Origin: Planctomycetota bacterium
Lineage (GTDB): Bacteria; Planctomycetota; UBA8108; UBA1146
Direction of reading: 5' to 3'
NCBI GenBank assembly: GCA_012960845.1
Contig: DUAN01000018.1
Span: 1 to 47,655, forward strand
Length of the DNA stretch: 47,655 nt
In this document: one piece after another, positions 26,111-33,698 of the stretch
Numbering within the stretch: the first letter of the stretch is position 1
How the letters are laid out: each line of letters begins with the position of its first letter
Program-made: the position numbers and the translations under genes
Notes under the pieces: model-generated
Database searches by the model: none
What the model saw: the letters and a program-made list of their open reading frames with translations, nothing else
What the model was told of the DNA's origin: nothing

Positions 26111-26916
26111 CCTTCGAGCCATTTTCGCACCTGTAGCGCCTGACGAATTCTCACCTCAGGAAGCCCAGAGGGGTTGAAGAGGATCCCCCCGGGAGGACGG
26201 GCTCGATGAGACAACCCACCCCATGCCGCTCTTCTGACCTCTTCATCGATGTCGTCGAGAGCCTCTCCCAGGAGTGCCAGCGAGGTTGTTCGACGATCCT
26301 CGACCAACCCGCAGACACAGAGAAATCGAACTTCAGGGTCCTTCTCGATCAGTAGTCTCAAGCGCAGTGCGTCGTGGGCACTGGAGCCACCGATGGCGAG
26401 CAAGATTCCCGCGGCATTGCGCCGTGCAATCGGTCCCCCTTCTGCCAGCACCGTCGAGACTCCCGACACTGCACGTTCCCCGAACTCGAGCAGTGCGGTC
26501 TCGAGCAGGTCGTCTTCCGCTTGAGATCCCTCCGCCAGCATCCGGGTCAAGGGGGCCATCGCGCGGAAATCCCCCAGGTCCGCCAGCAGTGTACAGATCA
26601 CTCTCTTGGTCCGGGCACTGACCATCGAATCATCGATGGTCGCCAGCAGCAGATTGCGGGTGATATCGGGTGCCTTATCCAGGCTCATCAAGATGCGATT
26701 CACTGACTTCTTGCGGATCGCTTCGTCGTAAGATCCGAGGTCAGGGATCACCGTCGTGTCGCGAATATCCTTCAAGACATCGGCCTCTACACTCCTCTTG
26801 TCCATCGGTTTGCAGCCGGAGCCAAGGACCATCAAACTGACGAGCAAGGTCGCCATTACTGTGCCGAGCAAATACTTGACCAGGGGTGAATCCCCCACGG
26901 ATAGCGGCTTCATCAC
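26092..26916 (-). CDS. HEAT-repeat-like lipoprotein
   Basis: A 274-residue protein with a hydrophobic leader (LLGTVMATLLVSLMVLGSGC) ending in a lipobox-like LGSGC at Cys35, so a probable lipoprotein. The body is an alpha-helical solenoid of HEAT type: KSVNRILMSLDKAP, TKRVICTLLADLGDFRAM, ARRNAAGILLAIGGSSA, DPEVRFLCVCGLVEDRRT and DEEVRRAAWGGLSHRA. The start ATG 26916 overlaps the secretin stop by 4 bases (ATGA), so the two are coupled. It may be an accessory or pilotin-like partner of the secretin (inference from coupling). The final residues GGAVPL are encoded by a tandem repeat unit. Confidence 0.78.
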   Translation of the reverse strand: MMKPLSVGDSPLVKYLLGTVMATLLVSLMVLGSGCKPMDKRSVEADVLKDIRDTTVIPDLGSYDEAIRKKSVNRILMSLDKAPDITRNLLLATIDDSMVSARTKRVICTLLADLGDFRAMAPLTRMLAEGSQAEDDLLETALLEFGERAVSGVSTVLAEGGPIARRNAAGILLAIGGSSAHDALRLRLLIEKDPEVRFLCVCGLVEDRRTTSLALLGEALDDIDEEVRRAAWGGLSHRARPPGGILFNPSGLPEVRIRQALQVRKWLEGGAVPL

Positions 26917-29342
26917 AGCCCCCTGACTGGTCGTAACGGAGAATTGTTGAGGAAATCCCAGCGCTCGTCGAGGGTCTGCAGGCGATCTCCCAGTTCATCG
27001 AGGGTGACCGTTCTGTTGCTGAATGATTCCAGGTCATCCTCGAGCACTCCCAGCGCAACTTCACCCTCGGAAACTGATCGTTGAAGACGGTTGGCGAGGA
27101 AGGTCGCTACACCGATGAAATCGAGACCACGTCGGTCGAGATCCCTGAGCAGGTCGCCATAAGTCAGTTCCTGTGCCGACTCCGCAGAGGGGAAAAGGAT
27201 GCTTCTTTGCTGTTCGAGAATGCCACGGAAACCACCATGCTGCTGGTCGGTACGACCGAGCAACTCGAGGAAGGAGGCGAACTCCTCGAGGGAGCGAGTG
27301 TAGATCTGTTCGAGACTGCGAATCGTATCCTCCGACAGGCTGGTCTCGCCACGAAACACCACCAGGTCTCCCTTGTCGTAAAAAGTCTTCAACTTGTCGT
27401 ACGAGAGGCTGACATGGTACGGACTGGTCGGCACCACGATTTCACGCCGCGGAGAGACCACGTCGTCGTAGTCGAGTCCTGGATTGAGGCTCTTGATGTT
27501 CTCGACCAGGATTGCAGCCGCCTGGAAGAACAGTTGGCGCTCCTCGACACTCCAGGTGCGAATCGACTTCTCGGGGTGCTTCCTCTTGAATGCACTGAGC
27601 GTTCCAGCCGCTTCTGGAAGGTAGTCTTCAAAGATCTTCAACCGACTGACCAGTTCACGCTTCTTGACGATGTTCAGCAACGTCAGGTCGACCACCTCAT
27701 CGCTGGAGAACCCCTCCACCGGCGTCCTGCTGATCGGATCCAGCCCGACCAGGTCACGTCCCTTGAGGATGTAGCGGTCGTTGAAGAGCACACTGTTGTA
27801 GGTGTCGAAGTGGCTACTCTCCTTGGGAGTCGAAATCGGATCGATGCCATCCTCGCTGAGGATGTGAGGAGTCAGCACGATGATGATCTCGGAGCGAATC
27901 TGTTGCGAGTTCTTGCGACCCAGGAGGGCACCAAGAAACGGGATGTCTCCGATCAGTGGCATCTTGTTGCGGGAATCGAACTCACTCTCCTTGATCAGAC
28001 CTCCGAGGATCAGCGGCCTGTGATTCTTGACCCTCGCCTGTCCCCGGAAATTCCGGATGGCAATCTCTGGAATTCCGAGCAGGTCCTCCTCGAAAACACG
28101 CTGTCGTCCCTGCAAATTATTGACGGTGATATCGATCAGCATCGAGACTTCATTCTCGTCCGGACCGCTGATCCTCGGCTTCACCACCAGAGTGGTCCCG
28201 ATGTGCTCGGTCCCCACCTTGTTGATGTTCTCGACGAAATTGCTGCCGTTCGAATTTCGCACGACATCGGTGGAGATAAAGGTCGGTATCTTTTCTCCCA
28301 GGTGAAGCTGGCTCTGACGATCATCGAGTGCGTACAACTTCGGACGTGCCTTGATGATGGCATCTCCCTTGCGCACCAGTGCATGGACTCCGGCAAGGAA
28401 CTGGGCGGAAAGGCGTTCGGAGGTGTCATCGAAGAGGAAGGACAACCCCGCTTGCTCGATCGGATTGAAGTTTTCCCCGACCTGGGGCATCGGGTCGCCA
28501 GGTAGCGGTGAGGCGAAGTCGATCACCGCGTGACGTTTTTCGTAGGCGAGCATGTCAATTCCCAGATCTGTCAGGGAATCGGCTTCCAGTTCGATGATCT
28601 GAACCTCGATCATGATCTGCCGTGCCGGGATATCTATCTTATCGATGAATCCCTGGATTCTGGCGATGTCCTTCTCGGTTCCGACGACCAGCAATCGATT
28701 GCGCGCTTCGGTCGAGGGCGAATCCTTGAAGGTGAGGGAGAGTGCCGCTTCGTCGATTCCACTGCCGAGATTCACCGGCGGCAATTCGACCGGATCGACG
28801 TGAGGAATCTCGAGAATGTAGGGGTACTCCGGCAAACTCCACGAAGGCAGGACCGTCTCGCTGGCGGCCTCATAGCGGGCATAGACCGCCTTCTTGTAGG
28901 TCCGTGTGATGGTCCGATTTCCTTGCTTGGTCGAGTCGTTCTTCACTTCCTCGGTTCGATGGTACACCTGGCAAATCTTGCCCGCCGCCAGCGTCTCGAG
29001 TACCAGTTGAATTCCGGCATAACGGATGGTGATCGATTTTTCGATCAGGCGATCCCTGACCTCCAGGTTCTCGAAATCCCGGATGATCCGGATCAATGCC
29101 TCGGTAGTCGGCGGATCCGCCGTGATCATCAACGACTGAGTGCGATTGGGAACCATCGCCACCGCACCATTTTCGACATGATCGGAAAGGACCGGAACTC
29201 CGCGGAGAAATTGCAGCACTTCCTCTGCATTCACATGGAACAACTCGACGAAGGTCAGATTGGGCACCTGAGCGATCAGCGTACCCGACCCAGGATGCGA
29301 CGAGTTCACGCCGAATCCTGGCGATATCACGAATAGAAACAA
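26913..29342 (-). CDS. Orphan secretin (GspD/PilQ-type) with long C-terminal extension
   Basis: Outer-membrane secretin-type channel subunit, at least 809 residues. N-terminal N-domain-like segments (LTFVELFHVNAEEVLQFL; DSPSTEARNRLLVVGTEKD) precede the secretin domain at about residues 245-495: MIEVQIIELEAD, KARPKLYALDDRQSQLHLGEK, PEIAIRNFRGQARV, LILGGLIKESE, KMPLIGDIPFLGALLG and IIIVLTPHIL. About 310 residues follow, mostly helical and charged, far longer than a usual S-domain. No ATG or GTG lies before the hydrophobic leader. TTG 29342 gives a short leader (MFLFVISPGFG); a CTG about 14 codons upstream would give a fuller signal peptide. No other type II or IV pilus genes are adjacent. Coupled to a HEAT-type lipoprotein. 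Confidence 0.85.
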   Translation of the reverse strand: MFLFVISPGFGVNSSHPGSGTLIAQVPNLTFVELFHVNAEEVLQFLRGVPVLSDHVENGAVAMVPNRTQSLMITADPPTTEALIRIIRDFENLEVRDRLIEKSITIRYAGIQLVLETLAAGKICQVYHRTEEVKNDSTKQGNRTITRTYKKAVYARYEAASETVLPSWSLPEYPYILEIPHVDPVELPPVNLGSGIDEAALSLTFKDSPSTEARNRLLVVGTEKDIARIQGFIDKIDIPARQIMIEVQIIELEADSLTDLGIDMLAYEKRHAVIDFASPLPGDPMPQVGENFNPIEQAGLSFLFDDTSERLSAQFLAGVHALVRKGDAIIKARPKLYALDDRQSQLHLGEKIPTFISTDVVRNSNGSNFVENINKVGTEHIGTTLVVKPRISGPDENEVSMLIDITVNNLQGRQRVFEEDLLGIPEIAIRNFRGQARVKNHRPLILGGLIKESEFDSRNKMPLIGDIPFLGALLGRKNSQQIRSEIIIVLTPHILSEDGIDPISTPKESSHFDTYNSVLFNDRYILKGRDLVGLDPISRTPVEGFSSDEVVDLTLLNIVKKRELVSRLKIFEDYLPEAAGTLSAFKRKHPEKSIRTWSVEERQLFFQAAAILVENIKSLNPGLDYDDVVSPRREIVVPTSPYHVSLSYDKLKTFYDKGDLVVFRGETSLSEDTIRSLEQIYTRSLEEFASFLELLGRTDQQHGGFRGILEQQRSILFPSAESAQELTYGDLLRDLDRRGLDFIGVATFLANRLQRSVSEGEVALGVLEDDLESFSNRTVTLDELGDRLQTLDERWDFLNNSPLRPVRGL

Positions 29343-29598
29343 CAGTGGCCAGAGGGGCCAGTGGCCCTTTACATGCTTCAGGATTGCGTCACCTTCCCAT
29401 TCTCCAACTCATCGATCCAACCCTCTTTCGCACTCTTGAGGTGGTAGCGTCTGAAGCCCCCGCTCGGTTCCCCGATTTACGTTCCCGACGCAGATTCCCC
29501 GCCCGCCAATGTCCGATCTCGCCCGTTTCGCTTGGTCTCCACCACCCATCGGTAGTGGCGCGGAGTCGCCCTCAAGGCAATCGAAGATTATCGGCTTA

Positions 29599-31995
29599 TT
29601 ACCAGCCATTCTCAACCAGAACCCAGCCACTCCAGGCGACCGGATCGCGATCCCTCGGATCTCCTCTTCTGGCCCTACATGCCCGCCTGAGCACCTCTGC
29701 GGGCTCTATCTGGCCATCCGTGGCTGCCACCAGCGATCCGAGAAATCTACCTGCCGAGGCGTCCTCGACCGGCCAAAGCGTCCCCAAAATCGCCTGACAC
29801 CCCGCTTCGAGCGCCGCCCGCGGGAATCCCGCCAGATCGTCGGCGCCACTCGCCGAGCCCAAAGCGGTCTCACATCCGGTCAGCGCCAGCAGCCGACAAT
29901 CGGTCAGTTCCATCCGCGACAACTGGTCGGCGGTGAGAATTCCATCGGACTCGCCGGCAGGGCTCAGTCGCAGATTCGACCCACCTGGGTCGTAGGGCTG
30001 GAAGTCTCCATGACAGGCGATGTGGAGCACCTTTGCGACCGTCGCCGCTTGCTCCACTGCGGCCACCGTCGCCGCTTCTCCTGAGCGCAACTCGACCGCC
30101 GGAAAACGATTCTGGATCCGCTCCCCTTCCGCCCTGGATCCGGGCAATCGAGATCGATCGGGAACCCACGGATCCACCACCGTCCACCACCCCTCCCTCG
30201 GTAGCGGTTCGAGCGCTCGCGGCCCGCTGCCGAGTCCAGGCAACAGACTCCAGCTGCAGCGATCGACCAGCGCTTCCCCATCGATGGTGAGGGTGCCCCA
30301 GGGAATTCTTCGCAATCCACCGATCGGGGCCAGCAGTAAGCGTTCGCACGGATTCAGATCCGCGGGGAAGAGTCGATTCGAGAGCCAGTCGGCTGCCTCG
30401 ACATTCGCTCCTCGAGAGTGATGCAGTTCCATCCCACGCTCGATCGCCTCTCCTCGGCGCTGATCGATCCGCCGGTGCTGCCACTCTCCGCCGACGGTGG
30501 ACCAGACCAGCAGCACCGTTCCTGCGTCGAGCGCCACCACTACCGTGGCGAGCCCCTGAGCATCGCGGGCCAGTTTTTCCAGTGCCGCTCGATCGATCGG
30601 CATGGCGCCGGGGCTTCGAATCCGGATCTTCTCGGCGGCGATCAAGGAAGAGAGCGCATCTCCTCTGCGAGATTCGATGTCTGCCAGCAAGATCGCTGGC
30701 TGTCGACGCAGACCCATCGCTGCCGCATCGTCGTGGCGACGACCACGGATCTGTTCGACGATGGAGAGGGACTCACGAGCCTCGGTGCGCGCCTCCGACA
30801 GGTTCCCCGTGACCATGTGAGAGCGAGCCAATGCCAGCGCACACCTCCAGCGGGTATCGGGATCGCCCGCCAGATCCAGCGCAGCTTCGGTCGCTGCACG
30901 AGTTTCCAGTGCCCAACCGCGCCATGAAGCCGCAGCAGCAATCTCCAGCAATGCTGCCGCCGCAGTGTCTCGATGGTCGAATTCACGTGCCGATGACAGA
31001 GCCAACCGCGCCCGTGACAACGCCTCGGTCAATTCGCTTCTCCAGGTCTCGCGATCGGATGAATACGTCGCTTTTCGAATGCTCTGAGCCGCTTGATCGA
31101 TCAGTACTTTTTCTCTGGTGGTCGATCCAGATGGTGCTCGTTGGGCCGCAGACTCGAGTAACTGTTCTGCGGTGCGACCGTGGATCGAACTGACATCCGA
31201 ATAGGCCTGCTGCACCGATGCATTCAATCTCATCCTTTCCGATGAGAGTGCCGGCACCAGCGCGGTATCTCGAATCGTCCGCAAGTCCTCGGCGGCCTGC
31301 TTGGTCAATCCCTCCTGCAACTTCCTCGCTGCACGCTCCAGAACATCTTCGGCAGTGGCACCATGGGGATACCAAGGCGCGTGATCGACAGCGGAAGCCA
31401 TCCGATGAGGAATCGCCTGCTGCCCTGATTCGGTGATCCGGACCAGCAGTTCTCCGCCGGAGAATCGACCCGGATCGGGCCCGAACAGTTCCTGATCGGA
31501 AAACCTCAGATGCCGTTCTTGCCCATCGACATCGGCAGTGGTGAGAGACACTTCGATTCCATCACTGACCAGCAGCACCTCGATGTACCGCCAATCGGCG
31601 GAAGGTGGCAAGGCGATCGCCAGTACGTCGGTATCCATCAGTGGACGACTGGTCGACAGTTTCCCCTCGAGCAGGATCAGATCGTTGATCTGCGCCGCAC
31701 TCCCGCAGGGAAAGAAAAACAGGGCGAGGCACAGGATGAGAAAGGGCAGCCCTATCGCTGCGGTGGCGGTCGAATCGAGCGGGAGCCACTGGCCGACACG
31801 AGTGCATCGTGGCCTGGATGAGCAGACCTCTGAATTGCGGGGTATGGAATTGCGCGGTATCGAATTGCGCGGTATCGAATTGCGCGGTATCGAATTGCGA
31901 AGCGTGGAATCGCAGACCGTAGAATTACGGACCACAGCATTACAGATGGTCGAGAAGCAAGATGCCGTGAACCCACGGCAATGCACAGATCTCAT
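29599..31995 (-). CDS. Membrane-anchored CHAT-domain protease-like protein
   Basis: Caspase-like CHAT-domain protein. From ATG 31995 it has 798 residues; an earlier TTG at 32064 is possible. A segment of seven degenerate 5-residue repeats (RNSIP type) precedes one hydrophobic helix (GLPFLILCLALFFFPCG), then a beta domain, a TPR-like helical region (ATEAALDLAGDPDTRWRCAL) and the C-terminal CHAT domain. That domain shows LAPIGGLRRIPWGTL, the catalytic His in VLHIACHGDFQ and Cys in ALTGCETALGSA, and LGTLWPVEDASAGRF. It is thus an active-site-complete peptidase of clan CD. No start codon lies between the repeat and the membrane helix except CTG, so the N-terminus is uncertain. It lies between gluQ (47 bases or more upstream) and the secretin (256 bases downstream), all on the minus strand. 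Confidence 0.85.
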   Translation of the reverse strand: MRSVHCRGFTASCFSTICNAVVRNSTVCDSTLRNSIPRNSIPRNSIPRNSIPRNSEVCSSRPRCTRVGQWLPLDSTATAAIGLPFLILCLALFFFPCGSAAQINDLILLEGKLSTSRPLMDTDVLAIALPPSADWRYIEVLLVSDGIEVSLTTADVDGQERHLRFSDQELFGPDPGRFSGGELLVRITESGQQAIPHRMASAVDHAPWYPHGATAEDVLERAARKLQEGLTKQAAEDLRTIRDTALVPALSSERMRLNASVQQAYSDVSSIHGRTAEQLLESAAQRAPSGSTTREKVLIDQAAQSIRKATYSSDRETWRSELTEALSRARLALSSAREFDHRDTAAAALLEIAAAASWRGWALETRAATEAALDLAGDPDTRWRCALALARSHMVTGNLSEARTEARESLSIVEQIRGRRHDDAAAMGLRRQPAILLADIESRRGDALSSLIAAEKIRIRSPGAMPIDRAALEKLARDAQGLATVVVALDAGTVLLVWSTVGGEWQHRRIDQRRGEAIERGMELHHSRGANVEAADWLSNRLFPADLNPCERLLLAPIGGLRRIPWGTLTIDGEALVDRCSWSLLPGLGSGPRALEPLPREGWWTVVDPWVPDRSRLPGSRAEGERIQNRFPAVELRSGEAATVAAVEQAATVAKVLHIACHGDFQPYDPGGSNLRLSPAGESDGILTADQLSRMELTDCRLLALTGCETALGSASGADDLAGFPRAALEAGCQAILGTLWPVEDASAGRFLGSLVAATDGQIEPAEVLRRACRARRGDPRDRDPVAWSGWVLVENGW
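31832..31936. repeat. 15-bp tandem repeat encoding RNSIP pentapeptides
   Basis: GAATTGCGCGGTATC is repeated about seven times (31832, 31847, 31862, 31877, 31892, 31907, 31922), with the central three identical and the edges decayed. On the minus strand it is in frame with the CHAT gene and reads RNSIP repeats. Because the unit is a multiple of three, copy changes would keep the frame. Confidence 0.92.
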
Positions 31996-32111
31996 CCGAG
32001 AGGACTCCAGTAACCAGATCCCGGAGCGGCAGACCGAGACTCCCAAACTATGCCGGATCGTCAAAAAAAGTTCAATGCCCCTTTTGAGTCAGCGCTCATC
32101 GGAGTCGCTCA

Positions 32112-33065
32112 TCAAACCATCTCATCGGACCAGATCATCGGTTCGATCGGGAGGCTCGACAGATCAAACCGAGCGAGTAAATCTTCCGCTCGACATCGAG
32201 TTCCCTGTTCGACCCACCCGCTACCATGAGCCAGTGCTCCGATGATCGCCTCAGGAGAGATCCCCTCTCGACGATAGCGAGCCAGACTGGTATCGCCGTG
32301 GCGCTTGGCCAGCCGCCTCCCATCGGGCCCAACGACCAGCGGGACATGGATGAAATCGGGTGATTCAGCCCTCAGATGACGATAGATCAACATCTGACGC
32401 GGTGTCGATGGGAGTAAATCGTCTGCTCGAAGCACTTCGGTGACCCCGGAGTCGAGATCATCCACCACCACCGCCAGCTGGTAAGCGGGAGTTCCATCGC
32501 GCTTGCGTATCACGAAATCGCCGTGGAGCCGCCCTTCACAGTGCCCCGCAAAACCATCCTCGAAGGCGATGGCGTCCTCACTCACCGCCAGGCGGATGGC
32601 ACAGTCTCGACCCGTTTCCTCGGTCGCCTGCTGCTCGCTGCTCCAGCGCCCCCGGCAACTCCCGGGGTAGACCGGAGCATCGACGCCGATCGATTCATGC
32701 GGCGCAGTGGCAGCCTCTTCCACCTCACTTCGGGTACAGACACAGGGATAGGCGAGTCCCGCTTCGATCAGCGTGTCGAGCAGCTGCTGATGACGCGGCA
32801 GACGATCACTCTGGATCTGGACTTCCCCGTCCCAGTCGAGCCCGAGCCACTGCAAGTCCTCGATGGTGCTCTCGATGGCCCCCGATCGAACTCGAGGACC
32901 GTCGATGTCCTCGATCCGTAGCCACAACTGGCCCCCCTGGCTGCGAATCGACAGCCATGCCAGCAGAAAGGAACGGGCATTCCCGAGGTGCAGGACGCCG
33001 GTCGGACTGGGGGCCAGGCGGCCGATCAGTGGTCGCGAACGGAGACCCTCTGAAGCACCCAACAT
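32112..33065 (-). CDS. gluQ: Glutamyl-Q tRNA(Asp) synthetase
   Basis: Truncated glutamyl-tRNA synthetase paralogue that attaches glutamate to queuosine in tRNA(Asp). The 317 residues match the family, which lacks an anticodon-binding domain. HIGH-type motif GVLHLGNARS follows RLAPSPTG; LRIEDIDGPR is present; the zinc-site Cys occur as YPCVCTR and YPGSCRGRW. The KMSKS-type motif is LAKRHGD. The C-terminus has LARFDLSSLP as usual. The start is ATG 33065 with GGGAGGAG 6 bases upstream. No queuosine synthesis genes are nearby. Confidence 0.92.
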   Translation of the reverse strand: MLGASEGLRSRPLIGRLAPSPTGVLHLGNARSFLLAWLSIRSQGGQLWLRIEDIDGPRVRSGAIESTIEDLQWLGLDWDGEVQIQSDRLPRHQQLLDTLIEAGLAYPCVCTRSEVEEAATAPHESIGVDAPVYPGSCRGRWSSEQQATEETGRDCAIRLAVSEDAIAFEDGFAGHCEGRLHGDFVIRKRDGTPAYQLAVVVDDLDSGVTEVLRADDLLPSTPRQMLIYRHLRAESPDFIHVPLVVGPDGRRLAKRHGDTSLARYRREGISPEAIIGALAHGSGWVEQGTRCRAEDLLARFDLSSLPIEPMIWSDEMV

Positions 33066-33199
33066 CTACTCCTCCCGCCACACCATCATGACCTGGATCG
33101 GCGGACCCGGTGGCACGCCAATTCACCCAATTCAGGGCATTTCTGCCGCTCTGCTGCGCCGACGATTCCCCCATCTGGACCAAGTGATAGAATCGTAGC
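33066..33199. other. Promoter-bearing interval between gluQ and the structured transcript
   Basis: An extended -10-like TGATAGAAT lies at 33185-33193 on the plus strand, though its -35 region is poor. gluQ must also have its promoter here on the minus strand. No gene is seen. Confidence 0.4.
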
Positions 33200-33372
33200 A
33201 CAGGAGTCGACATTGACGTCGATCTCTGCGATTCGCAGGGTCTGACACTGCCGTGTCCGATCCTGTTCCAGCCGATCCGGTGGGACGCCACTGGACGGGA
33301 CCCTGTCCCCCCGGCTGCGGGAGCCATGTCCGCGCGAGGCCGGGTGTTGACCCGGAAGGAGGTGATCCATTG

Positions 33373-33450
33373 ATGATAGTCCGTGGCTCTGCTGAGAGGT
33401 GCTTGGGTGGATGCACCCACTCCATGGAGTGGGCAGCCATCGCTGCCTGA
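33373..33450 (+). CDS. 25-codon ORF with a perfect Shine-Dalgarno sequence
   Basis: ATG 33373 to TGA 33450 encodes a 25-residue peptide starting MIVRGSAERCLGGCTHSM and ending AAIAA. It is preceded by AAGGAGGTGATCCA, the strongest ribosome site in the window, with GGAGG 10 bases from the ATG. It ends 17 bases before a terminator. It could be a small protein, a leader peptide, or coincidental within a structured RNA. No family recognised; it has two Cys spaced C-x3-C. Confidence 0.35.
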   Translation: MIVRGSAERCLGGCTHSMEWAAIAA

Positions 33451-33467
33451 CCGCTCGGTAGATGATG

Positions 33468-33509
33468 GGGCCCGGCAGGAGATTCTCCTGCCGGGCCCTT
33501 CTTTTTTTC
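33468..33509 (+). terminator. Strong intrinsic terminator before prfB
   Basis: Perfect 14-bp stem GGGCCCGGCAGGAG, loop ATT, CTCCTGCCGGGCCC, then TTCTTTTTTT. It points in the plus direction although the nearest annotated upstream gene is on the minus strand, which implies a separate plus-strand transcript ends here. Confidence 0.95.
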
Positions 33510-33698
33510 CTCGTTGCGACCGACTTCGAACCGTGCCGATCGATCCCTCCCCCCCGAATTCCCCTCCATCTCGAAAAAACCGCTGATTTCTTGAGATTAG
33601 TTGGGCCCGAGTCCTCGGGTCCTCTTGGCCCGGAGCCCTCTCGGCGGCACCATGGGTACCAGATCAATTACAACCCCCTGGCAGGACGGTGGAGGATC

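Larger units (their letters stand above)
33200..33509 (+). ncRNA. Candidate structured small RNA (or short mRNA) upstream of prfB
   Basis: The approximate transcript is inferred from an extended -10-like element (33185-33193) and a strong terminator. Between them are consecutive short perfect hairpins: GTGG/CCAC (33280-33291), GGACG/TGTCC (33293-33308), GGCT/AGCC (33313-33325), CCGGGT/ACCCGG with loop GTTG (33340-33355), TGGGTG/CACCCA (33404-33419), the palindrome CCACTCCATGGAGTGG (33417-33432) and GGCAGC/GCTGCC (33432-33447). Right after the fourth hairpin is AAGGAGGTGATCCA (33356-33369), a perfect 14-base complement of the conserved 16S rRNA 3' tail. I do not recognise a known family (not tmRNA, RNase P, 6S or SRP by their landmarks). 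The exact 5' end is a guess. Confidence 0.5.

Noticed and set aside
27081-28505. Plus-strand open frame of 474 codons
   Set aside because: Shadow of the secretin gene, whose motifs are unmistakable on the other strand.
29599-31995. CHAT protease as part of a CRISPR (Craspase) or gasdermin defence system
   Set aside because: No effector complex, CRISPR array or gasdermin-like small protein is adjacent; the protein has its own membrane anchor.
33200-33509. SRP RNA, because of CCGGAAGG near 33352
   Set aside because: The rest of the conserved domain IV (the GNAR loop and AGCAGCC partner strand) is missing and the downstream sequence is an anti-16S match.
33462-33698. N-terminal extension of RF2 from ATG 33462
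   Set aside because: It would start before and run through the terminator hairpin and gives about 79 residues unlike the RF2 family; GTG 33699 gives the family N-terminus.
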